From: Odontesthes bonariensis
Lineage: Eukaryota > Chordata > Actinopteri > Atheriniformes > Atherinopsidae
DNA length: 64,000 nt
Direction of reading: 5' to 3'
Assembly: GCF_027942865.1 (NCBI RefSeq)
Contig: NC_134507.1
Span: 35,083,711 to 35,147,710 of the forward strand
Shown here: piece by piece, positions 47,001-58,291 of the stretch
Position numbering within the stretch: position 1 is the stretch's first letter
Layout: every line of letters begins with the position of its first letter
Program-made: the position numbers and the translations under genes
Notes under the pieces: model-generated
What the model was told of the DNA's origin: nothing
The model's database searches: none
The model's input: the letters and a program-made list of their open reading frames with translations, nothing else

Positions 47001-47151
47001 CCAAATAAAACCATCCTGCTGATCGTTGTTTTATGAAGAGAAAAACAAAGTTTACGAGGACATACTTGGCTTTGTCTTTATAACAATAGAAGACTTTATA
47101 ACAGTGAAGACCATAAAGATGCTCAAAGCTAAATTCAAGAAGTAACATTAA
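44051..47151. other. Intergenic DNA, no gene seen
   Basis: A (CA)n microsatellite lies at 44299-44322, and a CATTCTATT-type simple tract at 46590-46635. Short frames (for example 45361-45651) lack motifs. Nothing else is recognised. Confidence 0.5.
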
Positions 47152-48059
47152 TGGCCCTGTCACACTGTTGCGTATGGCACTAGCGTATGAAAATTATCAC
47201 TCATACGCTGGTATACGCTGACATACGCCAGGGGAACGTTAGGCATAGGTTGTATACGTTTCAAGCACACTGGCATACGCTGGCATACGTTGGCATACGT
47301 TGGCATACGTTAAGGCAGAAATAAATTTTTGAACATGCTCAAAACTTTTGTGCGTATGGTTAATACGCTAAGCATACGCTAAGCATACGCTAGGCATACG
47401 CTGAATACGCTAGAGGTACGATATAGGTACGTTACTGATAGGTCGAGAACGCTGGACATAAATTGCCATATGTTGGCATGAAGGTGTACCGTACAGCTAG
47501 CGTATTTATAGCCTCCGCCCGTCTGCCGCCTCCATCTCCGCAAGACGGGCGGAGATGGAGGCGGCAGGCAACCGACGATTCACGGGAGCGGTCAGGAGGA
47601 GGAGTTGGGGACCTTGATCGCTCAGAAGCATGTAACTCATCAGCCGCAGGTGCATCAGGCATTTCAGCAGGTTTGGGTGAGAATGATTCTTGTGTTTTTT
47701 TGCCTTTTCCTCGGCCCAGGGCCCGGGCAAACGACGATTGCTTCTTGGGAGGCATGATCGAGATGAATGTCTCGAGAGATGTTGATAGCGCGTCGTCTAC
47801 TGCAATAATGGAGCAATGTGGAAAGGCTGCTGAGTTAATGGCGTTGCCCCTGGCAACCAATAGCGTCTTCTGCCAACATGGCCGACCGGCCGACCGGAGT
47901 CACGTGACTCCTCATTCTCAATAGGCGCGTTGAAACGTACGCTGGGCATGCGCAGTTCATATGCTACTCATACGCTAGTCATTCTTTATTTTCAAGGACT
48001 TTTCGTGCGTATGATTAATTTTCATACGCAACTCTCGTACGCAACAGTGTGACAGGGCC
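47152..48059. mobile_element. TTAA-flanked non-autonomous DNA transposon with GCGTATG subterminal repeats
   Basis: Terminal inverted repeats GGCCCTGTCACACTGTTGCG (left) and its reverse complement (right, 48034-48059) are each flanked by TTAA (47148-47151 and 48060-48063). TTAA duplication is typical of piggyBac and Kolobok elements. Both ends carry many copies of CATACGCT/GCGTATG (47180-47430 and 47935-48040). The GC-rich middle (47440-47930) has overlapping frames on both strands, including one starting MPPKKQSSFARALGRGKGK, but no transposase motif. A palindrome-like GGCGGAGATGGAGGCGGCAG pair is at 47510-47570. Confidence 0.85.
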
Positions 48060-49109
48060 TTAAGGAAAACAGACTCATTTTCTCAGTTCTCTGATTTGAG
48101 TGATAATTGTTGTAATGACAAATAAAACGCGAGAGGTCTTACTTAAGAGTGGACTTAAGAGTCTTCTGAACAATAATTGAAGCGTGATGATGAATTGGCA
48201 TTGCAATGAAGTTAGCCGGATCTTTACGACTACAAATACTAGTCATGATTGTATTTTAGTTCAATATTTTTAGTATTTCACTGAGCTGACAAAAGAGCTA
48301 CTGTAAAGCAGATATCAGAAATGCACTGCTGATAAAGAGTTGTGTTGCATGAATTGTGACAATGACAAACCCAAGCGACAACCACACAGTAGTGCAGACT
48401 CAGTACTACTGAGTTTTCCCATCAAAAGAACTTCACTCAAATGCTTAGCCAACTTTACACCACATATGCCATACAATACGTGCCTTAACACAGTACTTAA
48501 CAGAACAAACAGATATGTGGGAAGTCTTTAAAAGCAGCTTCAGAGCGGCGTTCTGAGAGGTTATTCAATTTCAGCTTTCAGTACTATGGACAGCGCAAAC
48601 AAACAGCGCTGTCCGTGGTTCTGCTGAAACCCTACGCCCTTGATCCCAATATCTAATAAATTACATGCAACATGCGCAAACATCTTTACAATAACCGAGG
48701 ATAACCGATAAGAGAATAACAGTACAGATAGACACAAAGTTGGAATGGGGCATTTTGTTAGTAACAAATGAGCTTCTTGATCCTGTCAGGCAGCGTTTAT
48801 GGAAGGTCTCGGATCCGTTTTTTTTTTTCCCTTTTGTATTTTTCCCTCTAATTCCTCATCATAAATTCCCAAATTTCAGCAACAATAGCTCAAGCTTTTG
48901 GCTGCTTGATTTTCTAAGACCAGAGATGATATTGAAAAGTTGCGTGCTCTGTGCCTTATAATCCACCTTCGAATTCGACTTTTTTTTCAATCGAGATCAG
49001 AACACGTGCGTAAGAGGGTGACGTCATTGGTAGGAACGCCCTTCTCAGAGGTGTCACTTTGATTTCTGTGTGTCCTGTTTCAGTTTGTTCTCGAACTTTT
49101 TTGGAGAAG
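48060..49109. other. Intergenic DNA, no gene seen
   Basis: A T-rich run lies at 48819-48831, and further homopolymer tracts follow. No frame has recognisable motifs. Confidence 0.45.
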
Positions 49110-49501
49110 ATTTAAAGGGATACAAGGTAATTTAGCGGCAGTATAGCGATCTCTACTGGTCAACCTGAAATTCTACACTGTCGTAAAAAATGCCCACCTC
49201 CCTCCCCCCCAAAGCACAATGAATGTATGAGACCTCTGACCTATTCGTGCAACCTGGCAGATAAACGACAGCGACCATGTCTTCTGAGGTACATTGTCCG
49301 TTTTCCCTATGATAATTTGGTTGTTTTGCTTGTTTGTATTATACACATCCACTAACTAAAAATCGGGGCGAATGCTGCCGTTGTGTTATTTAGTCAGTGC
49401 AGTTAGGTCATCTGATTCACAATTGTAGACTGCCCACGTAAGATACTATAATCAGAGATTTTCTAAAGAGAGAACTCAAGATAATATGCTATAATACTGT
49501 T

Positions 49502-49605
49502 GCTGGAGGAAGTGGCCGGGGACGGAGACGTCTGGGTTTCTCTGCTCAGGCTGCTGCCCCCGCGACCCGATCCCCGGACAAGCGGAAGATGACGGATGGA
49601 TGGAC
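49502..49605 (+). mobile_element. Rex3 LINE 3' end fragment
   Basis: About 100 bp match the last Rex3 codons and tail: GCTGGAGGAAGTGGCCGGGG, then CCCGCGACCCGATCCCCGG, then GATGGATGGA. It is the third Rex3 trace in the window and a severe 5' truncation. Confidence 0.9.
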
Positions 49606-50026
49606 TGTTGCTGATCTTGAATGGGATTCTTCCCTCAACATGGTGTATTTGTGGAGTGATTCCTTTGTATTAGCAGACACTTACAAAAGTTACATCTCAG
49701 ACAGATGCGCGCAGGCACTACCAACATACACGCCGCAATAAACGCAGACTAGCTCTAGACTATTCCGATTACAATCATAATCCGAACAAATGAATCCATT
49801 TTCATGTGTAGATAACAATTCTTGTTCGGATCAAAACGCTATTCTTTTTCTAATCAGGTCAGTCCGTGTATTTCTGAAGCTAGGCTACGTCTCGAACTCA
49901 GGAGGAATTAGAGCACCATCATCAGAAGGGCCAGGCTAACCTGTCTCTTTACGATCTAAAACGCTAACGATCACTATGGTAGATGAACAAGATCACGCTT
50001 GGAAAAATTTCACAAAGATGGGAAGT

Positions 50027-50093
50027 GCCAACATCGAACGTTTCATATTCAGTCTGTGAAAGGCAGAATATGAAACGCTTGGTGTTGGCTCTT
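50027..50093. repeat. Imperfect hairpin (inverted repeat) inside the 49110-50347 element
   Basis: GTGCCAACATCGAACGTTTC...ATATTC is mirrored by GAATATGAAACGCTTGGTGT...TGGC across a loop of about 16 bp. The stem is about 25 bp with few mismatches. Confidence 0.7.
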
Positions 50094-50493
50094 CAACGCA
50101 AGCAAACACATAGCCTACAACTAGCATACAGTACCTAGCTAAGTGCCGTAAACACAAACGACTCTTCTCGCGCATCGCGAGACTTCAGAAGCGGGTCGCT
50201 CCTGCAGAAGTTACATATGGGATTCTCAGCATACAGACCCCTGTTGGGAGCGAGAGGCTTCATTCGCTTACTATTGACTTGTTTAACCTTTGGTAAACTC
50301 CTGAAGGCTATAATTTTAGGTGAAAATGCTACCTAGTGCCCCTTTAAATTTGATTATACTGAAGCCATTTTTTTTGGAGACATACAACATTGAACAGAAA
50401 TGGCGACCGGAATGTTCAATTTATCATTTAATGCCCCGTTTAAAAAAAATACGTTGAAAAAAAAAAAAAAAAAAAACATGTTTATGCCCACTG

Positions 50494-50800
50494 AAAGCGG
50501 TGGTTATGTCAGACGAATTCTTGGGTGAGGGTGTTTATGGGAAAGTGGCCAAGTGTAGAAATCTGCACACACAAGAAGTTGTGGCAGTCAAAATAGTGAG
50601 AAGAGACAGATGCGACATGGGAAGAAGAGAACATAACATCTTAAAGTCAGAGAGCTTGATCTTGAAAAGAACTTGGTTACCTTTCAAATACATGGGTCAC
50701 GTTTGCTTAGTTTTTGAAAAGCTTGACAACTTTATTGGACCTACTCTACGGAAGGGATTTCATGCCACTGAATGTGTCTGAGATCAGCGTTATTGCTCAG
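50494..50800 (+). pseudogene. HIPK-like protein kinase fragment
   Basis: The frame reads the N-lobe of a protein kinase: FLGEGVYGKVAKCRN (glycine loop), EVVAVKIVRRD (the ATP-binding Lys) and GHVCLVFEKLD, where the last block is typical of the homeodomain-interacting kinase family and its fish expansions. At about 50728 the coding sense moves to another frame (LLDLLYGRDFMPLNVSEI), so a frameshift is present. The helix C region is shortened, and the C-lobe is absent. An A-run (50458-50476) precedes it, and a SINE follows. It is most likely a dead partial copy of a host gene. Confidence 0.7.
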
Positions 50801-50960
50801 GGGGCAGAGAGAGGGGGAACGACACGCAGAACAGGGCCGTCCAATGCGGGACTCGAACCGGGGCCAGCTGCAGCAAGGACTATAATAATACATTTAATTA
50901 AAAAAAAAAAAAAAAAAAAAAGCGCCTTTCAACGCTCAAGGGCACTTTACAAGACATTAA
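50801..50960 (-). mobile_element. tRNA-derived SINE remnant
   Basis: The minus strand has GGTTCGAGTCCCGC, a Pol III B-box, followed by GTCGTTCCCCCTCTCTCTGCC, a string often seen in fish tRNA-like SINEs. An A-run of about 21 bases is at 50899-50920. The A-box side is poorly preserved. Confidence 0.6.
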
Positions 50961-51371
50961 GGAGTATCCAGCCAAGTATTTCAAGCACAATGTTTTTTGG
51001 TAAGCCTTCAGGTTGGCTACCGTGCACTCAGCTGTGCCCAGAGTTACGTGGTGGCACAAAGTTGTACCAATTTGAAGCATGCATTGCATAGTAGGGGTTG
51101 TGTCTGGCTGCCATGTACAGGTGTAGAGAAATGGTTGTAAATGGATCAGCTGTAGCTGATCGCTATAGTCAATTGAGCAAAGTGTGCAACTATAACACTC
51201 CATAGCAATTCCTCTCAAGATGCAGAGCTTTGAGAAGCCATGTTTGAAACCAAAAGCAGAACGTCCGAGTCAAATATGACATGTGATGCCTGCCATTTGC
51301 CTTGAACCCAGATGGTGTTCACAGGACATCTTTTCTCTTAATCATTCTGAAGCGAGATCATTTGACAAGAC
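50961..51371. other. Intergenic DNA
   Basis: No supported feature is seen; this is the 3' flank of the gene at 51372-52235. Confidence 0.4.
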
Positions 51372-51951
51372 TTTATTCATAGACTAAAAAGAATCTTATG
51401 CCGTTGGATTCAGCTTTCCAATCTGAAACAGAACCAGATTAGTTAGAGCATTGCGATTAAGACATCATTTGCAGGTACCACTTTCAACATACCCTCTGCA
51501 CATCATGTTCAGCTCTAACGGGCACTTGGGAAGAACTTTTTCTGCTGCCCAGAACCATGGCTGTCAGTAATATGCTCCTTCAAGTAGTGGACATCCTGAA
51601 AGTAGTCTTTGCCCTTCTCATGCTGCTGGCTGAAGGTGCTGTAGGTTCCAGAGGGGTACAAGCCGTACAAAAGCCTGTAGTCAAAGTTAGGAGATCCACC
51701 CACACCAAAGCGTGGCACCAGTACTGTTGCGGATCCCGGTCCAGACCCTTGGCGGTCACCCGGGTAGCCGAATTCCTCGGTCTGCTGCTGGTAATTCCCG
51801 AGTTCGGCTTCCTTCGTGACACTGGAGGTCTCCCCTGACTGGAGGACAGGGCCAGGTGGTGACAGAGGGGCTGCAGGGAGAACGTCAGTGAGGCTGAGGG
51901 CTTGGGCTGACGCATCCTCAAAGACTGAGGGAGCAATGGCCCACTGGGTTT
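51372..51951 (-). CDS. Unrecognised P/G/S/Q-rich protein, last exon and 3' UTR
   Basis: The minus strand has a splice acceptor (TCCACACAG at 51952-51960), then about 145 codons to a stop ending at 51515, and an AATAAA poly(A) signal at 51377-51372. The coding part starts ETQWAIAPSVFED. Its middle is S/P/Q-rich (LPAAPLSPPGPVLQSGE), and its C-terminus is aromatic (PNFDYRLLYGLYPSGTYSTF, then KDYFQDVHYLKEH) and basic at the end (QQKKFFPSAR). No domain is recognised and no membrane segment is seen. Phase joins exactly to the next exon upstream. The 5' exons are not identified, so any signal peptide is unknown. The composition recalls secreted matrix or egg-coat proteins, but that is only an impression. 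Confidence 0.65.
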
Positions 51952-52099
51952 CTGTGTGGAGACATTTCATCATTAGTCCTTTTCACAGCAGAAGTTCTGA
52001 TAGCACAGAGTCTTAACATCCCAGTTTCCTAGGATGTAAAGTTAAAAGCTCCACTCCAAACATATTTTGGGCCATCTACACTCCAAGCAGAAGATTTAC

Positions 52100-52235
52100 C
52101 TTGTGGTCCAGGTTGGGCAGCTCCAGGTTGCAGAGCGCCAGATCCTACGTCAACAGGCACATAAGTGACAGTAGAGTATCCTGTTGCAGGCAGGCCAGAG
52201 CTCAAGCTGCTCAATGCTGGACCCGTCTGAACAGC
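52100..52235 (-). CDS. Unrecognised P/G/S/Q-rich protein, penultimate exon
   Basis: A 136-bp exon lies between an acceptor (TTTTAAGTCCCACAG, just above 52235) and a donor (CACAAG|GTAAAT at 52100/52099). It encodes AVQTGPALSSLSSGLPATGY, then STVTYVPVDVGSGALQPGAA, then QPGPQ. It ends with one base of a split codon that pairs correctly with the next exon to give Glu. The consistent phase and paired splice signals support a real gene. Upstream exons beyond 52240 could not be placed. Confidence 0.6.
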
Positions 52236-53059
52236 CTGTGGGACTTAAAATAATGCCACAGAGCAGCCCAGACCAATCAAAGCTTAACGTGCTAACAACA
52301 GACAGCTGCTTGTGAGGGACTATCAGGACAGGTGGACGCTTGAGGCTCATCTGGTTGGTCTGGTATCAGCCTCATTGTCTCCTCTCGCCTCCACCCTCCT
52401 GTCTGTGCTAAAGGCACTTAGTCACTGCCAAATATTTTACTCCTAAAAATCACTTTATTTTGAGGCTTTTTCTTCAAATTAAAACCCAACTTTCATAATC
52501 ACTCGGGACTCTTTGTAAAATGCAAATAAAACCAGAAAGATATGATCTTAGAACTATTAAAAAGTTATATCAAATTAGAAATAGTGCCAGTTCTGTGCCA
52601 TCTGTTGGTTTCCTTAGCTAGGAAATAGTTTTTGAATTGCTCTGTATGAATGAATTGGATTCATTCTGAATTGAATTAATTGGATTATAATTACAATGAA
52701 TTGAACTCCAATTGGCCTGAATTGGACTTTATTACTGAAGTGCCCTGAGATGACATTTGTTGTAATTGTAATAGTTTATTTTGGCAACATTTTAAACAAA
52801 CTGACATTATTCTGTCTTGGAAAACACTGCTGGTGGAAAACATGATACTGGCTGCTGAAAAACTGGCAGAAGTGGACCTTCCAACGTGACAGTGACAGGA
52901 CGTAATCAGCTGAAGTCATCCAGAGATTAACAGAGAACACAAATCAGCATTCTGGAATCCGGACTTCAGTTCCATCCAGAATCTGTGGTTGGAACCACAG
53001 ACCAGAAGAGACAGAACAGAAGCCTTCACAAAGTTGTGATGTCATCACTGTGGTGACAT
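52236..53059. other. Intron or intergenic DNA with a LINE/SINE-like tail
   Basis: A GAATTGAATTGGATT-rich stretch and AAGTGCCCTGAGATGACATT (52650-52770) match the tail type of fish L2/Rex1-related LINEs and SINEs. Nothing else is recognised. Confidence 0.5.
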
Positions 53060-53245
53060 CACAATCGATGTCATCTCTGATCTTGTTTGACATCATCATC
53101 TTCAGTTTGGATGCAAAACTGACCGCTACAGGAAATCTTTCCTCCCCACAGCCATCAGCATCTATAATAACTCCTTGATTTAATTGAGCTACATCAACAT
53201 TTAATTTCCCTCTGGGATAAATAAAGTATTTTTGAATTGAATTTG
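53060..53245 (+). mobile_element. CR1/L2/Rex1-type LINE 3' end
   Basis: It encodes YRKSFLPTAISIYNNSLI, a typical end of a LINE reverse transcriptase. A short 3' UTR follows with CCCTCTGGGATAAATAAAGT and a GAATTGAATTTGAAT tail. It is a 5'-truncated remnant. Confidence 0.75.
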
Positions 53246-53300
53246 AATCACAAAGTTTATACAGGCCAGACATCTCCTCAAATCATCTCCTCCACTTCAG

Positions 53301-54106
53301 TGGTGTGACATGGCAGACGACGATTTGCCCGAGGGTTTCTACACGTGTCCCATTACTTTGGACAGTAAGGAAAGTTATGAGGAACCCACCAACTGTTGGA
53401 AAAAGAACAATCCCAGGTCTCTGCTGCAGCTGGGACTCCTCACTCAGAGGATGTCCAGCTCCTGCAGGATCATCTCCAGGCCTCCGTAGTTCCTCGCTTC
53501 AAGTGGAAGTTTCCAGTTTCACAAACCGAGGGGATTCCCTCTAACGCCTCTGCTGCCGACCGAGATTATGGATCAGAGAAATGACAGAACTCTTACCGAC
53601 AGAAGAATGACTAGATCAGCTATTTATAGCATGGGATGGATATTCTCAGGACAAAGCTGCTGAAGAAACATTTCTGTCTGACAGGAGAAACAGACAGAAG
53701 AGTGGCAGCAGAGAGCGGCTGCTCCATGACTGAGGACAAACTAAAGAAGGTGGAAAACTGTTTGACGTGTGAGCGTCATCTCCGTCAAAAGTGTGAGCAG
53801 GAGCTCAAGCAGTGCAACCGAGTCCCTGCAGGATTGTGTGAAACTCTGAGAGCAGCAGCAGCAGAAACTGAATATCAGTCAGTTCTGAAAGAGGCAGAGA
53901 GCTGGAAAGAGCAACTGAAAGAAAAGACTGCCGCCGATATTAATCTGGCCTCCAAACTAACAGCACAGGAGGAGGCAACAAAGACACAAGAAAAGAAGGT
54001 GGCAGATCTCATGAAGGCTTTATTTCTATCCGTCATCATCGAGCCAGAAGAGAACAAAGTGCTGTCAGTGTTCAGCTCTCAGACAGTTCACCTTCAGTTC
54101 CACTGA
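53301..54106 (+). pseudogene. Coiled-coil protein fragment, probably a decayed gene
   Basis: A first segment opens after CCACTTCAG with ATG at 53310 (MADDDLPEGFYTCPITLDSK) but runs into a stop at about 53487. A second frame is open at 53396-53584. The third (53636-54106, 156 codons) shares the second's phase and is highly charged and helical: CERHLRQKCEQELKQCNRVP, then EAESWKEQLKEKTAADINLA, then SKLTAQEEATKTQEKKVADL. The frame change and the stops between the segments suggest a broken host gene, unless introns separate them. The family is not recognised. Confidence 0.4.
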
Positions 54107-54897
54107 CACACTGATGCTGGGAATTCATTTTTATCAGTGCTGCAGTCTGTCCTTCACTCACATGGTGGGAACCTGAGATTTCCTCTGACTCAAAAACACA
54201 ACTACATTGCTGTCACTGTGCTGCTTATTGGGCTGTGAATGTTGTCAGAGCAGCTTTTCAGCAACAAGCTGCAGATGTGGCTGTTGTGCTGCTTCTGATT
54301 CATAGTCAGTGTGGACAATGTGGAAAGTAGAGCTCAGGAGGAGCAGCTGAAGCTTCTGCTTCTTCCATCATTACTTAGAGAGATGACACTGGAATGGCAC
54401 TGAGATGCTTTGGTATTCAGAGCTTTTATTGATTCTTTAAGGGAGGCAGCTTCATGACACTTTCTCCAGTCTGACCCTCACTTGGAACACAATCAGACAT
54501 ACTGGGACATGTGGGAAAGGATCACAGTGTTCATACTGTACATATCTGAGAACATCCACAGGAAGACACTTTATCATTTACATGTTGATTCTGTCTTTCA
54601 AAGTCAGATTTTTACTAGAATCCATGTTATACACTGTATGCTGACACGTAGAAATAATCCCATTCTGCTTGTAAGCAGCTCTTAATAGAAACCAGCATGA
54701 CTACACTGTTATTACTGTATTATGTTGATGCATGAAAACAGCTGAATGATTGTGTTGTGAACACTGAGAACAAGCTGCAGATGTGGCTGTTGTGTTACTT
54801 TTGCTTCACAGTCAGTGGAGACAACATACAAAACAGCTTCAAAGACACTTCCAGGTGAGGCGTGAAGAAAGCAGCTGTGAGCACCGTAACATACAAT
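54107..54897. other. Intergenic DNA, no gene seen
   Basis: Two short related strings (AACAAGCTGCAGATGTGGCTGTTGTG at 54262 and 54770 regions) show a local duplication. No coding support is seen. Confidence 0.45.
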
Positions 54898-56098
54898 CAG
54901 GGGCGGACTGGGGCAAAAAAGTGGCCCGGGAATTTACTACCTGACTGGCCCACTCAGGGGCCGGGGCAGCAGAGGATGGTGGCGAATACTGGAGGCGGAT
55001 GATGGAAGGTGGATGATGGAAGGTGGAACAAATATGTTGATTGTGGGAGACAAAAAAATATGCATGTAAACATTATTGAAGAGATAATGACACATAATTC
55101 CATCCGAGGCCTTGATTAGAATTAATATATAATAGTTTTCATAGTTACTTCGAATAGTCTGCAATAGTTGCTTAATAGTGTGAAGACAGCTGCAGGACTG
55201 ACAAAAAGCTGACCAATCCAAACTCCTCTGGCCGAGCACATAAAACCTGTTGGGCAGGTAATTCTTTTTTTTGCTTTGGGGGGATTTGTTATATTCATGA
55301 AATATGTACAGGTAAATGAGACATGAGTCCCACCGTCAGATGCGCGTTCAAGTTTGTGGGGGCGTGGCTTTCCATGGAGCACTGATCCATCCCGCTTAGC
55401 GGAGGTGCTACTTTTAAATCTTGCTAGCTCTCCATGATTACCAACCATGCCTTTAAATGTATTGAACATTCTCCTACATCGTGTTGTTTGATATCTATGT
55501 TTCACGCCTGGGCCTAGTCCACACACGATAATGACGTTTTTACAGCCAAACTATCCTAAATGCGTTGTGCTAAAAGTTAGCAAGCTACAAAATAATTAAG
55601 ATTAAGATTAAAATCCGATTTATTGGTCATGCATACATGCATACACACGAAACTTGTCCTCCGCTTTTAACCCATCCAGGTTGGCACCTGTTGACACACA
55701 CATGCACATGCACAGGGTCACACACTCAGACACAGATGCCAACCTGGAGCGGTGGGCAGCCATTCAGCGCCCGTCATCACATTACAGCTGACAAGCATCC
55801 TCCTCCCTGTCACGTCATTTTCTGACACTTGGCCACATCTGCTTGTAGTGCGTGCCTTTTCTTTTCTCTCAATTTTTGCCCTCCTCCTTTACGTTTCTTC
55901 TCCATTTTTGCACCGCTGATTGATTGATGAATTGACAGATGAAGAGGAGGAGGGGCCTATACCCTGGGCCCTCCAATGTTGATTAGCCAGACACTAGAGG
56001 AACTGTTAACATTGGTTATCACATCAAAGGCCAGCCCAACTACATTAAAACTCTACAGGCCCACTGACCCACCGGCCCACCGGGAAAAGTCCCAGTAC
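54898..56098. repeat. hAT-like non-autonomous element with CAGGGGCGGACTGG end
   Basis: The left end CAGGGGCGGACTGG is a widespread fish hAT-type terminus. Near the right, ACCGGCCCACCGGGAAAAGTCCC (56070-56093) matches the matching subterminal part, but the exact right end is degraded. Another repeat piece (AGATTAAAATCCGATTTATTGG, 55600-55760) is nested in it. No transposase is seen. Confidence 0.6.
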
Positions 56099-57177
56099 TC
56101 TAAATACATTATTACTGACATGGACAATGATGCATTCAGGTTCAGTTACTGTTGTCCCATTTTTAATCACATATATAAAAAGGATCCCTGCTTCTGTTTT
56201 CATTTACATCTCATACAGCATTCATACAACCCATGTTTGCCACCATTGCCTGGGCTCTATGAACATGTGCTGCATATTATTTACAGTTCAGATCATAAAG
56301 CTGAAAAAGAGAGCAAAACAGCACACGTGATGACTGCTGACTGAGAACAGAGCACCACTGCTTCTGAAATCACAAGAAGCGATGTCATCACTGATTATGA
56401 CTTCACAGTTTTGCATGACATCACAGTGGAAACATGTCATCAAAGGACATGACATCACTGTAGTTTCTAAAAGCCTGAAAGACAAAGCGCCTGAAAAACA
56501 ACACGTACTTATACTGTTTAGAGAAGACGCAGTTTATGAGCATGTCGTGGGATTGAGCTTCCCTGGTTTCTCTATATGACAACGAACACAAAACTACACA
56601 CAGAGAACAGAGGAGCTTGACAGACACACACTAAGTTATCTGAGAGTCCCATTTTCAGCTGCAGAGAACAATCACATCAGGGAAGTCAATGTGCAGGCTC
56701 AACATCAGCCCCTCAATCAGCTTTTTATAGATTCTGAAACAGAATCTGTTATTGCATTCTGACTTCTAAAATAGAACTATACTGTTTAGAGACAAAAAGT
56801 GGAGGTTCCAGATGGTGATAGAAGATAAACAGCTGTACTCTTAGAAACAGCTCTGCTTACGACTCTGTTTCTTTCAACTGAAGCTTTAGACAGATCACAA
56901 ACTGACCTACAGACTCCTGCATGATCATCACATCCATGCAGCCAAAGACCTGAATCAGTTGCACTGATTTGAAAGACAAAGGGACGGGAATGTTACCATC
57001 CATCCCCCATGATTTTCAGACATTAACTCAAGCCCAAACTTGGACAAACTCCTTCACCACAGCAATGACTCTCTACATCCTCACGAGGAACATTAAAAAC
57101 AACCATTTCTAATAATCTAACAATTTCTATCTAAACTAAAAATAATTTTAGGGATTTTAATCTCATTCTCAATCGTG
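56099..57177. other. Intergenic DNA, no gene seen
   Basis: There are repeated TGACATCAC-type words at 56370-56460 and no coding support. Confidence 0.45.
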
Positions 57178-58291
57178 ACAGGAGTGTCATCAGATGAATG
57201 AGATCAGCTCAGTCATGAAAACACAGTTTAAACTATATACAGTCTTTGGTTTACACAAGCCTCAGTGAAAATAAATACAATTATCATGGGTGCCAATGCC
57301 AAAGGCATCAAGGCACACATATTACAATGTGCATACTTATTGTTCTCCCGTTTCCGTCACGAATTTCGGCAAGGAACTACTCCCTCAAAGTTGATCCGAC
57401 CGGGATAAAAAGCATATCCCCACATGTCCACCGATAGGGACTGGAGTGGTATGACTTTTCTCTCTCATTACTCAAACAGATTCCCGAAAATTGGGAAATA
57501 CTGTGAATTTTGCCCCATTGGAAATGCATTAGAATTCATATATAATGGGACAAAGGTAGCCCTATTTGGAGGCCTCACAACTCAGCCGTAGTTAATCATA
57601 GAGACATCATTCAAAGTTTAAACAGGACAGGAAAGACCCGGCTTTAACTGAACTAAATGGTTTGTTGATATATTTTATAGCTTTGACATAATGGCAGTTT
57701 AATTTTTAGGAAAAATCAGGACTTCTCTCACTCTGCTGTCCTGGGGCCTCACACTCTTTCTTGACAAGCTCGAAATTAATACCAAAATAACTTAAATAAA
57801 CTTATCTCACATCCAAAATGTCTGCTGCACCTAGACAAATTATACTTCAAAATGTAGGCATTTTTGTCCTCTTTCACCCAATGTACCTGTCATTGTGCTT
57901 GGCCTTACGGTTTTCTCTCAAATGACCTCCGAGCGGAGAGAACGACCACTCGGGCTGCCATTGACGGCCATTATAGCCAGGTAACCTCATCTCCTTATCA
58001 AATCAATGTGAAGGCTGTTTTTAAAACTGGCAATAAAAAAATACCATACATAGGAGCAGAATAAAACTTACACCAGTGGCTTCTGCCGTCCCTTCTGGCA
58101 CTCTCCTCTTACCCACTCTGATCACACAGCTGATATTCCTTCTGAGGGCACAGCCAAGATGGCTGACCTGTTATAACAGGTTTATGCCAGCCACTGTGTC
58201 ATATCTGCTCCCAATACAACATGACTATAACATGACAGCGTCTGTCTCTCAGCGGGCAGAAGCTCCATTGGCACCCATCAAAATTTCTTCC
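57178..58291. repeat. Unclassified repeat family, left copy
   Basis: This copy is nearly the reverse complement of 63245-64000 over about 750 bp (57178-57935). Its right part (57765-58291) matches the reverse complement of 62465-62745, with an internal stretch missing there. No transposase or terminal repeats are recognised, and the frames are short. The copies lie on both sides of the TRIM gene. Confidence 0.75.

Larger units (their letters stand above)
49110..50347. repeat. Possible non-autonomous DNA element with TTTAAAGGG ends
   Basis: TTTAAAGGG followed by TACAAGGTA opens the region, and TACCTAGTGCCCCTTTAAA closes it, an imperfect inverted pair. The interior holds a short Rex3 piece (49502-49605) and a strong hairpin (50027-50093). 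Similar TTTAAAGGG ends occur on the foldback element at 2966-3655. The boundaries are inference. Confidence 0.45.

Noticed and set aside
47432-47924. Overlapping frames of about 150 residues on both strands of the TTAA element
   Set aside because: High GC content favours chance frames, and no transposase or known domain is present. Kept only as a finding.
55122-55526. 134-residue minus-strand frame
   Set aside because: It lies in a hAT-like repeat, with no motif or splice context.
56350-56470. TGACATCAC clusters as CRE-type regulatory sites
   Set aside because: The words are frequent in this repeat-rich flank and no promoter is nearby.
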